DNA of 64,000 nucleotides from JAQBQB01 sp963757185. GTDB lineage: Bacteria; Gemmatimonadota; Gemmatimonadetes; Gemmatimonadales; Gemmatimonadaceae. The position numbers were made by a program, and so were the translations under genes. Within the stretch, counting starts at the first letter, position 1; each line of letters starts with the position of its first letter. The DNA lies in NCBI GenBank assembly GCA_963757185.1, contig CAVWQI010000008.1:620001-684000 (forward strand), read 5' to 3'. Below, one piece after another: positions 33,390 through 43,039 of this stretch. Below the pieces are notes generated by a model that saw only the letters and a program-made list of their open reading frames with translations, had not been told where the DNA came from and searched no databases.

Positions 33390-33956
33390 TCAGGACAGCG
33401 GCGGAATGGGCTCCGGCGCCTCTCCGTCGCGGAGACGCGACCAGTTTTCCATCAGCTCATCCCGGTGAAGTTCGCTCCACTCGACGACTAGTCGCAGGGC
33501 CCGGGCAGGAAAGCGACCCGTCACGACGCCATCGTGGATCGTCACGCTGACCTGGTACTCGCCGTACGTTGCGTGGAAATGCGGCGGGGCGTGCTCGTTG
33601 GCGAGCATGCGAATGACGATGCCGTAGAATCTGCTGACTTCCGGCATCCCGGCGATGTACGCCGACTCGTCGTGGCGAGCGTCACCGAACGACCGCGGCT
33701 CCAACCCGTTTGCCGCGCGGACCCTGTCGTACAGCGTTTCGGGCGCCCAATCGGCTCCGTTCGACCAGGCGATCGTCCCGTTTTCGATCGCGACTTGGGC
33801 GAACCGTGCCGGATCGCGTAGCGGCTCGAAGATCGGCCCGCGCAGTCCATCGCTGAGGTCGACTTCGCCCTCGGTGCCGTCGGAAAAACGGAGCCACAAC
33901 ACGTGCTCGCGCACGTGCCGCACAGCCGTCACCTCTGGGAGTTCGTACTCGAGCAT
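33390..33956 (-). CDS. DUF2442-DUF4160 fusion protein
   Basis: A 188-residue soluble protein made of two small domains usually encoded by neighbouring genes. Residues 1-80 match DUF2442 (EVTAVRHVREHVLWLRFSDG, DLSDGLRGPIFEPLRDP, GTIAWSNGADWAPETLYD). After a short linker, residues 100-188 match DUF4160 (SRFYGIVIRMLANEHAPPHF, HATYGEYQVSVTIHDG, then WSELHRDELMENWSRLRDG). Separate DUF4160 and DUF2442 genes form pairs of toxin-antitoxin-like character, so the fusion links the partners. The ATG at 33956 is preferred; earlier ATGs at 34016 and 34115 add unsupported residues. The function is not known. Confidence 0.8.
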   Translation of the reverse strand: MLEYELPEVTAVRHVREHVLWLRFSDGTEGEVDLSDGLRGPIFEPLRDPARFAQVAIENGTIAWSNGADWAPETLYDRVRAANGLEPRSFGDARHDESAYIAGMPEVSRFYGIVIRMLANEHAPPHFHATYGEYQVSVTIHDGVVTGRFPARALRLVVEWSELHRDELMENWSRLRDGEAPEPIPPLS

Positions 33957-34060
33957 CGTCGCCGAGCATAGGCTCGGCGCGGCGGCGTCCGCAAGGGCGC
34001 TACCGGACTCCTCCATCGAGGTGTCGTGAGAGGGTCCGCGCGCATGCGGGCGGGCCGTAG

Positions 34061-35167
34061 TCAGCGTCTCCACAGCCACTCGACGGGGCCGAATCGATAG
34101 CGCTTCAGTCACCACGTGCTCGAGGCCATCTGAATCGAAAACAGCACGACGGTGATCGCGAACATGCCGGTGTATCCCACGCGGCCGAACCAGCGCAGAC
34201 CGAAGCTGTAGAAGAGAAACGTGGAAACGACGGATTGCGTGAGGTACGTGGTGAGCGCCATGCGGCCGGCGGCGGCGAGCGGAGCGAGGAGGAGGGCGCC
34301 GCGCGTGGTCTGAAAGGCCAGCAAGAGGAGCGCGCCGTACGCGAGCCCCATAGGAATCGTCGCGTCAGAGCGGTGAAGACGAAACGGCGCCACGAGAGCA
34401 TGACGTTGCGAGTGGTGTGGGCGGCCGAGGGGCGGGGCGAGAAAGCGTCGCCCGCGAATCCCGCCGCGAAAAAGACGAGCGCGGCGCCGAGGCACCAGTA
34501 AGGAAACGACGAGTCGCGCGCCGGTCGCTGACCAGGCGTTGGAAGAATCCTGAACGAAACGCCCAAACGCCGGCGAGAAATATCGACAGGATGTAGAAGT
34601 ACGTCGTGAGGCCCCATCGTCCGAACCAATCGGCGACGTCCAAGACGCGCTGGTGATGGATTTGCGCGAGAGAGCCGTGGCCGTAAATCCAATTCGCCGT
34701 GACCGGCGGGACGCGGGGCACCATGATTCGTTGCCCGGCGAGCCACCTTACGCGCGTGATGATGTCGCCCGCGAACAGGTACAACACGAACGCCCACGCG
34801 AGCTGCCGCTTCGGCGTGACGTCGCGAAAGAGCAGCAGCGCGAACGAGACGAGCGCGTACGACGTGAGAATGTCGCCATGCCAGATGAGGAGCGCGTGCA
34901 CGAGCCAGATCCCAGCAGCGCCGCAGATCGCCGGATATACGTGCGCTGGATGCTCACGCCGCGTTGGGCCGCGCGTGTCAGTTGGATGCCGAAGCCGATG
35001 CCGAACAGAAAACACAGGAGGGTGAAGAACCGGCCTTCGACGAAATACTCCTGTACAAAACCGATAGTGCGATCGAGCCACGTCGTCTCGTCAGCGACAC
35101 CGTACCAGTCGTTCAGGTTCGACCAGAGCACCCCGAACATTGCCCAGACGCGGAGTAGATCGAGGGC
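34061..35167 (-). pseudogene. Decayed DUF418-family membrane protein gene
   Basis: Conserved DUF418 segments are spread over several frames on the minus strand: ALDLLRVWAMFGVLWSNLN and the VEGRFFTLLCFLFGIGFGIQ region (35167-34920), then IWLVHALLIWHGDILTSYAL to the WGLTTYFYILSIF region (34920-34550), then a part with FPYWCLGAALVFFAAGFAGD (34510-34370), then GLAYGALLLLAFQTTRG to FSIQMASSTW (34360-34112). At least three frameshifts are needed. A TGA at 34109-34111 stands where the family has Trp; the same frame then continues LKRYRFGPVEWLWRR to a TGA at 34061, matching the family's GPxEWxWR ending. There is also no proper N terminus: an in-frame stop lies just before ALDLLR. Confidence 0.8.
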
Positions 35168-35305
35168 CTGAATTAGCTAATTTGGCGCGACGGGCTCGAG
35201 TTACGTAGTAGTCGGCGGAGCGTACACGCAGAAAGAGGGTGAGGAGGTGGTTGTAGAAATAGGAAGTGAGGGTGGGGGATAATATAATTGCAAGGGGGGG
35301 AAGCG

Positions 35306-36379
35306 CTACCGGTACTCCTCCATCAGCTCGGCCAGCTTCGCGCTCCCCGGGCACAAATCGTCGAACGGTAGATCGACGAGCGGCGTGGCCGACGTCTTGG
35401 CGAGTGCGTGCATGTCCGACCCGGCTTCGTCGATGTAGAGAAGCCCGGTCACCACCTCGCCGCGCGCCATGTGCTCGCGCACGTGCGCGTACGCCGCGTC
35501 GCGGTTCCGGGGATCGTAGTCCGACGCGACGCGATGGAAGCGAACGACGCTTCCGTCGTGCATCGTCACGCTCACCGCCCCGCTGCCCTCCCCGTTCGTC
35601 GGCGGGCTCGTGTCCGCCGTGATCTCACGGCGCAGTGGGACGAAGTCGACCGGCGCGAGCTCGGCGTAATGCTCGCGCGTGTACCGGTAGCTCTTCGTCG
35701 ACGTGTCGTGGTCGTTGAAGCTCACGCACGGCGAGATGATGTCGACAAGCGCGAACCCGTTGTGCCTCATCGCCGCTTTCAGGATCGGCGTCAGCTGCGC
35801 CTTGTCGCCGGAGAAGCTGCGCGCGACGAAGGTTGCGCCGAGCGTGAGCGCGAGCAGCACCGGATCGATCGGCGACTGAAGATTCGCCTCGCCCTTCTTG
35901 GATTTCGACCCGACATCCGATGACGCCGAGAACTGACCCTTGGTGAGCCCGTAGACGCCGTTGTTCTCGAGCACGTACATCATGTTCACGTTGCGGCGGA
36001 TGGCGTGGCACAGCTGCCCGAGCCCGATCGACAGCGAGTCGCCGTCACCCGAGATGCCGATGTACGCGAGATCGCGATTCGCGGCGTTCGCGCCGGTCGC
36101 CAGCGCCGGCATGCGCCCGTGCACGCCGTTGAATCCATGCGATTGTCGCAGGAAGTACGCGGTCGTCTTCGATGAGCAGCCGATGCCGCTCATCTTCGCC
36201 GCGCGGTGCGGCGGGACCTCGAGCTCCCACAGTGCCTGGACGAGCGCCGCGGTGATGGAATCGTGTCCGCACCCCGCGCAGAGCGTCGACATCGCGCCCT
36301 CGTAGTCGCGCTTCGTCAGCCCGAGCGAGTTTTTCGGGAGAGACGGGTGCCGGACCGCCGGCTTCGGAATGGATGTCAT
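35306..36379 (-). CDS. korB: 2-oxoacid:ferredoxin oxidoreductase, beta subunit
   Basis: A 357-residue TPP-binding subunit. The Cys-rich opening LCAGCGHDSI, the pair GIGCSSKTTAYF, and the TPP/Mg motif GISGDGDSLSIGLGQLCHAIRRN...NN are as in KorB/PorB. A later Cys (SPCVSFND) completes the [4Fe-4S] ligand set. With the alpha subunit it would oxidise 2-oxoglutarate or another 2-oxoacid to the acyl-CoA with reduction of ferredoxin, or run in reverse. The two are 13 bp apart. Substrate specificity (2-oxoglutarate versus pyruvate) is not decidable here; the two-subunit form favours Kor. Confidence 0.9.
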   Translation of the reverse strand: MTSIPKPAVRHPSLPKNSLGLTKRDYEGAMSTLCAGCGHDSITAALVQALWELEVPPHRAAKMSGIGCSSKTTAYFLRQSHGFNGVHGRMPALATGANAANRDLAYIGISGDGDSLSIGLGQLCHAIRRNVNMMYVLENNGVYGLTKGQFSASSDVGSKSKKGEANLQSPIDPVLLALTLGATFVARSFSGDKAQLTPILKAAMRHNGFALVDIISPCVSFNDHDTSTKSYRYTREHYAELAPVDFVPLRREITADTSPPTNGEGSGAVSVTMHDGSVVRFHRVASDYDPRNRDAAYAHVREHMARGEVVTGLLYIDEAGSDMHALAKTSATPLVDLPFDDLCPGSAKLAELMEEYR

Positions 36380-36392
36380 GGAGTAACGATTC

Positions 36393-38231
36393 TCAGACGC
36401 GCGCGGCTTCGCGGCGCGTCGGTTCGGGTCCGACTGGTTGCGCTCTCTTGCCGACGACGCCGGCGACGACGCGATCGGCGGTGAGCGGCAGGCCGCCGTA
36501 GTCGAGCACGGAGATCATTCTGTCTCGAGCGATCCCCGTCTCGAGTGCGATCAAGGAGCGTAGCTGGCCGTCGCGATTCTGCTCGACGACGAAGCACTTC
36601 GGATGCGCTTCGATGAACTCCTTCACGCCGGGGCCGAACGGGAACGCGCGGATCCGCATGTAGTCGACGACGACACCGTCGCGGGCGAGGCGATCCACCG
36701 CTTCGACGACCGCGGAATGACAGCCGCCGATCGAAACGATGCCGACGTCCGTTTTCTTGGCGCCGGCGCGGATCTCCGGTGCCGGTACCGCCTTCGCGGC
36801 CGTCTCCATCTTCTTCACCAACCGATCGACGACCTCCAGATACTCGGCGGCGTCCTCGGTGTAGGTGCCGAACTTGGTGTGGCCAGAGCCGCGCGTGAAA
36901 TAGCCGCCGCGGGGCGACGCGCCGGGAATCGTTCTCGCCGCGATGCCGTCGCCGTCGACGTCCAGGTAGCGCGAGAACTTCTCCACCTTCTCCAGCTCGG
37001 CTGGCCCGAGCACCTTGCCGCGATCGGGGCGATAACTGTCGTTCCAGGTGAAGCGCGGGCACATCCAGTCGTTCATCCCGATGTCGAGATCGGACACGAC
37101 GAACACAGGTGTCTGGAATCGCTCCGCGAGGTCGAACGCTTCGACGGCGAGCGTGAAGCACTCGGCCGGATTCGCCGGGAAGAGCGCGATGTGCTTCGTG
37201 TCGCCGTGCGACAGGTACGCGATCGACAGCAGGTCGCCCTGCTGCGTACGCGTCGGCATGCCGGTGGACGGGCCGGTGCGTTGAATGTCGAAGAAGACGC
37301 CCGGAATCTCCGTGTAATAGGCGAGCCCGATGAATTCGCTCATCAACGAGATGCCCGGGCCGGCCGTCGAGGTGAACGCTCGCGCGCCCGCCCACCCGGC
37401 GCCGATCACCATGCCCGCCGCCGCCAGCTCGTCCTCGGCCTGGATCAGTGCGTAGTTGCGCTCGCCGGTCGTCGGGTCCACGCGGAAACGCTCACAGTAC
37501 TCCTTGAACGCTTCCATCAGCGACGTGGAGGGCGTGATCGGATACCACGCGCCGACGGTTGCGCCGGCGAAGACCGCGCCGAGTGCGCCGGCGGCGTTGC
37601 CGTCGATCAGGATACTGTCCTTCGTCTTGTCGACGCCCAGCCGTTTCAAATGGAAGGGGAGCGGACAGTCGTAGTTCGCCTTCGCGTAGTCGAAGCCGAG
37701 CCGGATCGCGCGGAAGTTGGCGTCGAGCAGCGCGCGCTTCTTGGCGAACTTCTCACGCAGCATCTCGTTCACCACGTCCATGTCGAACTGGAGCAGCGCC
37801 GCCAGCGCGCCGACGTAGACGATGTTGCGCAGGAGCGTGCGATTGCGGTCGCCCTCGAAGTTCTCGACGCACAGCGTGCCGAACGGGATGCCGAGGATGG
37901 TGATCCCTTCACGAATCAGCTTGTCGTCGAGCGGCCAGGACGAGTCGTAGAGCAGGTAGCCGCCTTCGCGCACCGCGGCGACGTCCTTGGCGTACGTCTC
38001 CGGGTTGAGCGCGACGACGAGGTCGACGTGCTCCGGTCGAGCCGTGTAGCCGTCCTCGCTGACGCGGATCTCGTACCACGTCGGCAGACCCTGGATGTTC
38101 GACGGAAACACGTTCTTGCCGGTGACCGGGATGCCCATGCGAAAGATCGCCTGCATGAGCAGGCCGTTCGCGCTGGCCGAACCCGTCCCGTTGACAGTCC
38201 CGATCTTGAACGCGAAATCGTTAATGGGCAT
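36393..38231 (-). CDS. korA: 2-oxoacid:ferredoxin oxidoreductase, fused gamma-alpha subunit
   Basis: A 612-residue subunit in which the gamma domain comes first (FKIGTVNGTGSASANGLLMQ, GLPTWYEIRVSEDGYTARPE; residues 1-190) and the alpha domain follows (AGATVGAWYPITPSTSLMEA, AFTSTAGPGISLMSEFIGLA, QRTGPSTGMPTRTQQGDLL). Domain order and length fit two-subunit 2-oxoglutarate/2-oxoacid OFORs. The C-terminal part has SIGGCHSAVVEAVDRL and CFVVEQNRDGQLRSL. Its ATG overlaps the preceding gene's end by 11 bp, tying it to the GltD-like flavoprotein. Confidence 0.92.
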   Translation of the reverse strand: MPINDFAFKIGTVNGTGSASANGLLMQAIFRMGIPVTGKNVFPSNIQGLPTWYEIRVSEDGYTARPEHVDLVVALNPETYAKDVAAVREGGYLLYDSSWPLDDKLIREGITILGIPFGTLCVENFEGDRNRTLLRNIVYVGALAALLQFDMDVVNEMLREKFAKKRALLDANFRAIRLGFDYAKANYDCPLPFHLKRLGVDKTKDSILIDGNAAGALGAVFAGATVGAWYPITPSTSLMEAFKEYCERFRVDPTTGERNYALIQAEDELAAAGMVIGAGWAGARAFTSTAGPGISLMSEFIGLAYYTEIPGVFFDIQRTGPSTGMPTRTQQGDLLSIAYLSHGDTKHIALFPANPAECFTLAVEAFDLAERFQTPVFVVSDLDIGMNDWMCPRFTWNDSYRPDRGKVLGPAELEKVEKFSRYLDVDGDGIAARTIPGASPRGGYFTRGSGHTKFGTYTEDAAEYLEVVDRLVKKMETAAKAVPAPEIRAGAKKTDVGIVSIGGCHSAVVEAVDRLARDGVVVDYMRIRAFPFGPGVKEFIEAHPKCFVVEQNRDGQLRSLIALETGIARDRMISVLDYGGLPLTADRVVAGVVGKRAQPVGPEPTRREAARV

Positions 38232-40020
38232 ATGGAATCAGCAGGTCGAACTTGCTCATGTCCCACGCGGCCGTCGGGCAGCGTTCGGCGCAGAGGCCGC
38301 AGTGGAGGCAGACGTCCTCGTCCTTCACCATGATCCGCTTCGTCTGCGGGAGCGGAGCCGAGGTGTAAATGTCCTGCGACATGTTCGTCGCCGGCGCCGA
38401 GAGGTGCTGGCGGATGTCGATGCCCGCCTCGGCCTCGGGAATGATCGTGAGGCAGTTCTCGGGGCAGACGTCAATGCAGGCGTCGCACTCGATGCAGAGG
38501 CTCGCCGTGAAATTCGTCTGCACGTCGCAGTTGAGGCATCGCTGCACCTCGGCCGCCGTCTGCTCGGCGTTGAACCCGAGCTCGACCTCGACCCCGAGGC
38601 CCTTGAAGCGCTTCGTCAGATCCTCGTGCTTCATCTTCATGCGCTGCGCGGAGCTGTAGTCGTTGCTGTAGCTCCACGAGTGCATGCCGACCTTCGAGCT
38701 GACGAGGTTCATGCCGTAGGCCGGCCGCTCGGTGAGCGACGTGCCCTGGCAGTGATTGTTGATCGAGATCGCGGCCTGGTGTCCGTGCTCGACGGCCCAA
38801 ATGATGTTCTCCGGCCCCCAGGCCGCATCGCCGCCGAAGAAGACGCCGGGTTTCGTCGACATCATGGTCGCTCGATCCACCACCGGCATTCCGTGCTTGT
38901 CAAAGTCGAGGCCGACGTCGCGCTCGATCCACTCGAACGCGTTCTCCTGGCCGATCGCGAGGATCACGTCGTCGCACGGCAAAACGACCGTCTCGATTAC
39001 CTCACTCTTTTGTTTGCCGTTTTCCTCGGTCCAGCGCAGAACCTCCATCTCCATTCCGACGAGCTTGCCGTTCTCGACGACGAAGCGCTTGGGCGCGTGG
39101 TTCTCGACGATGTGCACGCCCTCCTCCTCGGCGTCTTCGAGTTCCCACGGCGACGCCTTGAAGTACTTCCGTCCTCGGCGCGCGATGACTTTGACGTCGG
39201 TACCGCCGAGGCGTCGCGACGTGCGGCAGCAATCCATCGCTGTGTTGCCGACGCCGATGATGAGCACGCGCTTGCCGATCTTCTCGATGTGGCCGAAGTG
39301 GGCCGACGCGAGCCACTCGATACCTATATGTATGTTCGCCGCGGCCTCGGTGCGCCCGGGGAGATCCAGATTTTTTCCGTGCGGGGCGCCGCTTCCCACG
39401 AACACCGCGTCGAATCCCTGCGCGAGCAGGTCGCGCATGCTCGAGATGGGCGAGTTGTACCGGATGTCGACGCCCATGTCGAGGATGTAGCCGACTTCCT
39501 CGTCGAGGACGCTGGCCGGCAGGCGAAACGACGGAATGTTGATCCGCATCAGGCCGCCGGGCTCGGCGATCTTTTCGAAGATCACGACGTCGTAGCCGAG
39601 CGGCATGAGGTCGTTGGCGACCGTGAGCGACGACGGCCCCGCGCCAATGAGCGCGACGCGCTTTCCGTTTTTCTGCGCCGGCGCCTTCGGCAGGAACTCG
39701 CTGACATCGTCGCGATTGTCAGCGGCGACTCGCTTCAACCGGCAGATGGCGACCGGTTTCCCATCGACCCGTCCGCGCCGGCAGGCCGGCTCGCAGGGCC
39801 GGTCGCAGGTCCGGCCAAGGATGCCGGGGAAGACGTTGGATTCGCGGTTGAGGAGATAGGACTCGGTGAACTTGCCCTGGGCAATCAGCCTGATGTATTC
39901 CGGCACGTTGGTGTGCGCCGGACAGGCGTATTGGCAATCCACAACCTTATGGTAGTACTGAGGATTGCTGACGTCCGTGGGGGGACGGGAAGGCGTCGAA
40001 GGAGGGGCGGTAGCGGACAC
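38221..40020 (-). CDS. GltD-like FAD/NAD(P) oxidoreductase with extra ferredoxin-type clusters, partner of the OFOR
   Basis: A 599-residue flavoprotein. An N-terminal Fe-S part has CQYACPAHTNVPEYIRLI and CDRPCEPACRRG, as in the glutamate synthase small subunit. The FAD domain has VALIGAGPSSLTVANDL and FEKIAEPGGLMRINIPSFRLP; the NAD(P) domain has VLIIGVGNTAMDCCRTSRRLGG. Past the usual GltD end there is CLNCDVQTNFTASLCIECDACIDVCPENC and a final CLHCGLCAERCP, two ferredoxin-type clusters. It probably moves electrons between NAD(P)H and the ferredoxin or the OFOR encoded by the next two genes. It is not adjacent to a glutamate synthase large subunit. Confidence 0.88.
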   Translation of the reverse strand: MSATAPPSTPSRPPTDVSNPQYYHKVVDCQYACPAHTNVPEYIRLIAQGKFTESYLLNRESNVFPGILGRTCDRPCEPACRRGRVDGKPVAICRLKRVAADNRDDVSEFLPKAPAQKNGKRVALIGAGPSSLTVANDLMPLGYDVVIFEKIAEPGGLMRINIPSFRLPASVLDEEVGYILDMGVDIRYNSPISSMRDLLAQGFDAVFVGSGAPHGKNLDLPGRTEAAANIHIGIEWLASAHFGHIEKIGKRVLIIGVGNTAMDCCRTSRRLGGTDVKVIARRGRKYFKASPWELEDAEEEGVHIVENHAPKRFVVENGKLVGMEMEVLRWTEENGKQKSEVIETVVLPCDDVILAIGQENAFEWIERDVGLDFDKHGMPVVDRATMMSTKPGVFFGGDAAWGPENIIWAVEHGHQAAISINNHCQGTSLTERPAYGMNLVSSKVGMHSWSYSNDYSSAQRMKMKHEDLTKRFKGLGVEVELGFNAEQTAAEVQRCLNCDVQTNFTASLCIECDACIDVCPENCLTIIPEAEAGIDIRQHLSAPATNMSQDIYTSAPLPQTKRIMVKDEDVCLHCGLCAERCPTAAWDMSKFDLLIPYAH

Positions 40021-40093
40021 TCGAGGAGGCTCTCCGGGAGGATGCCCGAATGATCGAGGAAGGGAGGGCTCGGGGCAAGACTGAGGGGCGAAG

Positions 40094-43039
40094 CTAACGA
40101 GGGGAGGCGAGCCTCGGTTCTGCCATTCTCTTCCTCAGGAACCGCCCGGTCCACGACTCGCGGCATCGAACCACGTCCTCCGGCGTCCCCTTCACGACGA
40201 CCTCTCCACCGGCATGGCCGCCGAGCGGGCCTAGGTCCACGACGTAATCCGCCGTCTTGATCACGTCGAGATGGTGCTCGATCACGATCACCGTGTGCCC
40301 CGCGTTCACCAACCGGCCAACCGACTCCAACAGCTTTACGACGTCCGCGAGATGCAGCCCCGTCGTCGGCTCGTCGAGGATGTAGACGGTGTGCTTCGCT
40401 CGCTGCAGGCGGCTCAGCTCCGTCGCGATCTTGATGCGTTGCGCTTCGCCGCCGGAGAGGGTCGTCGCCGACTGGCCGAGCGTGAGATAGCCGAGCCCGA
40501 GATCGCGCAGCACCTCGATCTTCTTTCCAATCGCCGGCTCGGTCGCGAAGAACTCGACACCCTCCTCGACGGACATGTTCAGGATGTCGTCGATCGTCTT
40601 GCCGCGAAGCGTCACTTCCAACGTCTCCGCATTGAAGCGCGCGCCTTTGCACGCACCGCACGTGACCTCGACGTCGGGCATGAAATACATTTGCGTCGTG
40701 ATGGTCCCTTCGCCCTGGCACTCTTCACAACGCCCGCCCTTGACGTTGAAGCTGAATCGCCCGGCCTTGTAGCCGCGCTCGACCGACAGCGGCGCGCGTG
40801 TGAAGAGGTCGCGGATCGCGTCGTAAAATCCGACGTAGGTCGCCGGGTTGGAGCGGCTGTTCCGGCCGATGGGCGTCTGGTCGATGTTCACGACTTTGTG
40901 AACGTGCTCCGTTCCCTCGATCGCGTCGTGCGCGCCGGGGAGCGTGCGCGAGTCGACAAGCTTTTTCCAGAGCGCCTTGTACAGCACCTCGTTGATCAAC
41001 GTGCTCTTGCCCGACCCCGAAGCGCCGGTGATCGCGACGAGCACGCCGAGCGGAATGGCGACGTCGATCGACTTGAGGTTGTTCTCTCTCGCGCCGCGCA
41101 CGACAAGTTGTTTGCCGTTGCCGCGGCGGCGCTTCTCCGGAGTGGCGATCGAGCGTTTGCCGGAGAGAAACTGGCCGGTCGGCGAGGCTTTGCACTTCAA
41201 GAGGTCTTCGAGCGAGCCCTGCACGACGACCTCGCCGCCGTGCACGCCGGGCCCGGGCCCCATCTCCACGAGATGATCCGCCGCGCGAATCGTGTCCTCG
41301 TCATGCTCGACGACGATCACCGTGTTGCCGATGTCGCGCAGCCGCTCGAGCGTCGCGATCATCTTCACGTTGTCCTTGGGGTGCAGCCCGATGCTCGGTT
41401 CGTCGAGCACGTAGAGCATGCCCATCAAGCCGGAGCCGATCTGCGTGGACAGTCGGATGCGCTGCGATTCGCCGCCGGAGAGCGTGGACGACCGTCGGTT
41501 GAAGTTGAGGTAGTCGAGGCCGATGCCGAGCAGCAGCTCGAGTCGCGTGACGATCTCTCGAATGATCTGCCGCCCCGCGTCGGCGCCGCGGCCGGCCGGC
41601 CGCAGTCCGCGCAAAAACCCCCGCAACTCATCAAAGTGAAGCTGGCCCACCTCGAACAACGTCTTGCCGCCGACGGTGAACGACATCCGCGACGCTCGGA
41701 GGCGAGAGCCCTGACAGTCCGGGCAGACGTGCTCGACCATCACTCGATCGAGCCACGCTTCCATGCCGGAGCTGGCCTCGCCGCGCTGGCGATATCGGCG
41801 ATAGTGCCGCTCGATGCGGCGCGCGATGCCTTGGAATCCGACGTCCTTGCCCTCCCATTCGGGACGCTTGTCTTTCGCGCCGGGAGGGAACAGCAGAGGA
41901 AACTTCTCCTCTCGGCCATAGAGCATCGCGTCGCGCGCCGCCTCGGGCAGCTTCTTCCACGGCGTCTCGATCGAGAAGCCCATCGCGCGCGACAGACTGT
42001 AGATGAGTCGCCCGTCCCAATTGTCCGGGTTGTAGCGGAATGCTTCGCGCACGAAACAGCCGCCGACGATGCTGCGCGTCGGATCGGGAATGAGCAGCTC
42101 GGAATGCGTGAGCTTGTGCACGCCGAGTCCGCCGCAGGTGCGGCACGCGCTCTCGGGAAGGTTGAAGACGAAGTACGCCGGCCCGACGTCGCCGAACAGC
42201 ACGTGGTGCTTCGCGCTCGTCGTCGCCTTGTGAAAACGCTCCGACTCGGCCTTCGACGCGCCTTTCACGATCTCGATGCGCATCAACCCATCGCCCACGA
42301 GGAGTGTCGACAGCACGCCGGCCTTGATCGCCTTCTCGTTGCGCCGTCGCACGACAAATCGGTCGACGATCGCGTCCAGCTCCTTCACTTTCGAACTGTC
42401 CAGCTCGAGGTCGTCCGCCAGATCTATGTGTCTGCCCTCGGCGTGTCTGCCCTCGGCGACCAGGCGGCGAATGCCCTGTTTGCGGAGCTCGGTGAACACG
42501 AAGTCGAGCTCCTCGCCGTAGACCTTGAACACCGGCGCGCGCAGCTCGACCTCCGCGCCGTCGGGCAGGCCGAGAATCGCTTCGGTGATCTGCGTCGAGG
42601 TCTTGGTCGGCGCGACTTCGCCGCAGCGCGGGCAGTGCGCTTCGGCGATCGTCGCGTAAAGCAGGTTCAAGTAGCTCGCGATGTCCGTCATCGTGCCGAC
42701 CGTGCTGCGCGGATTGCTCGCGATCGTCTTCTGCTCGATCGAGATCACCGGCGACAGTCCGAAGACGAAATCGACGTCCGGTTTCGCCACCTGCGCCACG
42801 AACCGTTTGGCGTAACTCGACAGCGACTCCATGTAGCGGCGCTGCCCTTCGCCGTAGATCGTGTCGAAGGCGAGGCTCGACTTTCCGGATCCGGAGAGTC
42901 CGGTCACGACCACGAGTTTGTCGCGCGGAATCTCGAGCGTGATGTCCTTGAGGTTGTGGACGCGTGCGCCCTGCACGGCGATCGTCGTCCGCGCGGCGGT
43001 CGTGGGCTCGGCGTGCCGCTTCGTCGTGTTTCGCGGCAC
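40094..43039 (-). CDS. uvrA: UvrA-family excinuclease ABC subunit A
   Basis: A 981-residue DNA-damage-recognition ATPase with two ABC modules. Module one has Walker A GLSGSGKSSLAFDT, signature LSGGESQRIRL and Walker B MLYVLDEPSIGLHP; module two has GASGSGKSTLINEVL, LSGGEAQRIKI and VYILDEPTTGLH. Zinc motifs are CPRCG / CRTCGGLG / CPDCQGS in the first half and CEECQGEG ... CGACKGARF in the second. With UvrB and UvrC (not seen here) it would start nucleotide excision repair. It starts at GTG 43039, sharing bases with the TAG of the upstream gene (TAGTG). A housekeeping copy or a UvrA paralogue cannot be distinguished. Confidence 0.9.
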   Translation of the reverse strand: MPRNTTKRHAEPTTAARTTIAVQGARVHNLKDITLEIPRDKLVVVTGLSGSGKSSLAFDTIYGEGQRRYMESLSSYAKRFVAQVAKPDVDFVFGLSPVISIEQKTIASNPRSTVGTMTDIASYLNLLYATIAEAHCPRCGEVAPTKTSTQITEAILGLPDGAEVELRAPVFKVYGEELDFVFTELRKQGIRRLVAEGRHAEGRHIDLADDLELDSSKVKELDAIVDRFVVRRRNEKAIKAGVLSTLLVGDGLMRIEIVKGASKAESERFHKATTSAKHHVLFGDVGPAYFVFNLPESACRTCGGLGVHKLTHSELLIPDPTRSIVGGCFVREAFRYNPDNWDGRLIYSLSRAMGFSIETPWKKLPEAARDAMLYGREEKFPLLFPPGAKDKRPEWEGKDVGFQGIARRIERHYRRYRQRGEASSGMEAWLDRVMVEHVCPDCQGSRLRASRMSFTVGGKTLFEVGQLHFDELRGFLRGLRPAGRGADAGRQIIREIVTRLELLLGIGLDYLNFNRRSSTLSGGESQRIRLSTQIGSGLMGMLYVLDEPSIGLHPKDNVKMIATLERLRDIGNTVIVVEHDEDTIRAADHLVEMGPGPGVHGGEVVVQGSLEDLLKCKASPTGQFLSGKRSIATPEKRRRGNGKQLVVRGARENNLKSIDVAIPLGVLVAITGASGSGKSTLINEVLYKALWKKLVDSRTLPGAHDAIEGTEHVHKVVNIDQTPIGRNSRSNPATYVGFYDAIRDLFTRAPLSVERGYKAGRFSFNVKGGRCEECQGEGTITTQMYFMPDVEVTCGACKGARFNAETLEVTLRGKTIDDILNMSVEEGVEFFATEPAIGKKIEVLRDLGLGYLTLGQSATTLSGGEAQRIKIATELSRLQRAKHTVYILDEPTTGLHLADVVKLLESVGRLVNAGHTVIVIEHHLDVIKTADYVVDLGPLGGHAGGEVVVKGTPEDVVRCRESWTGRFLRKRMAEPRLASPR

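Noticed and set aside
38095..40053. 652-codon plus-strand ORF opposite the GltD-like gene
   Set aside because: No recognisable domain; composition typical of antisense frames in GC-rich DNA.
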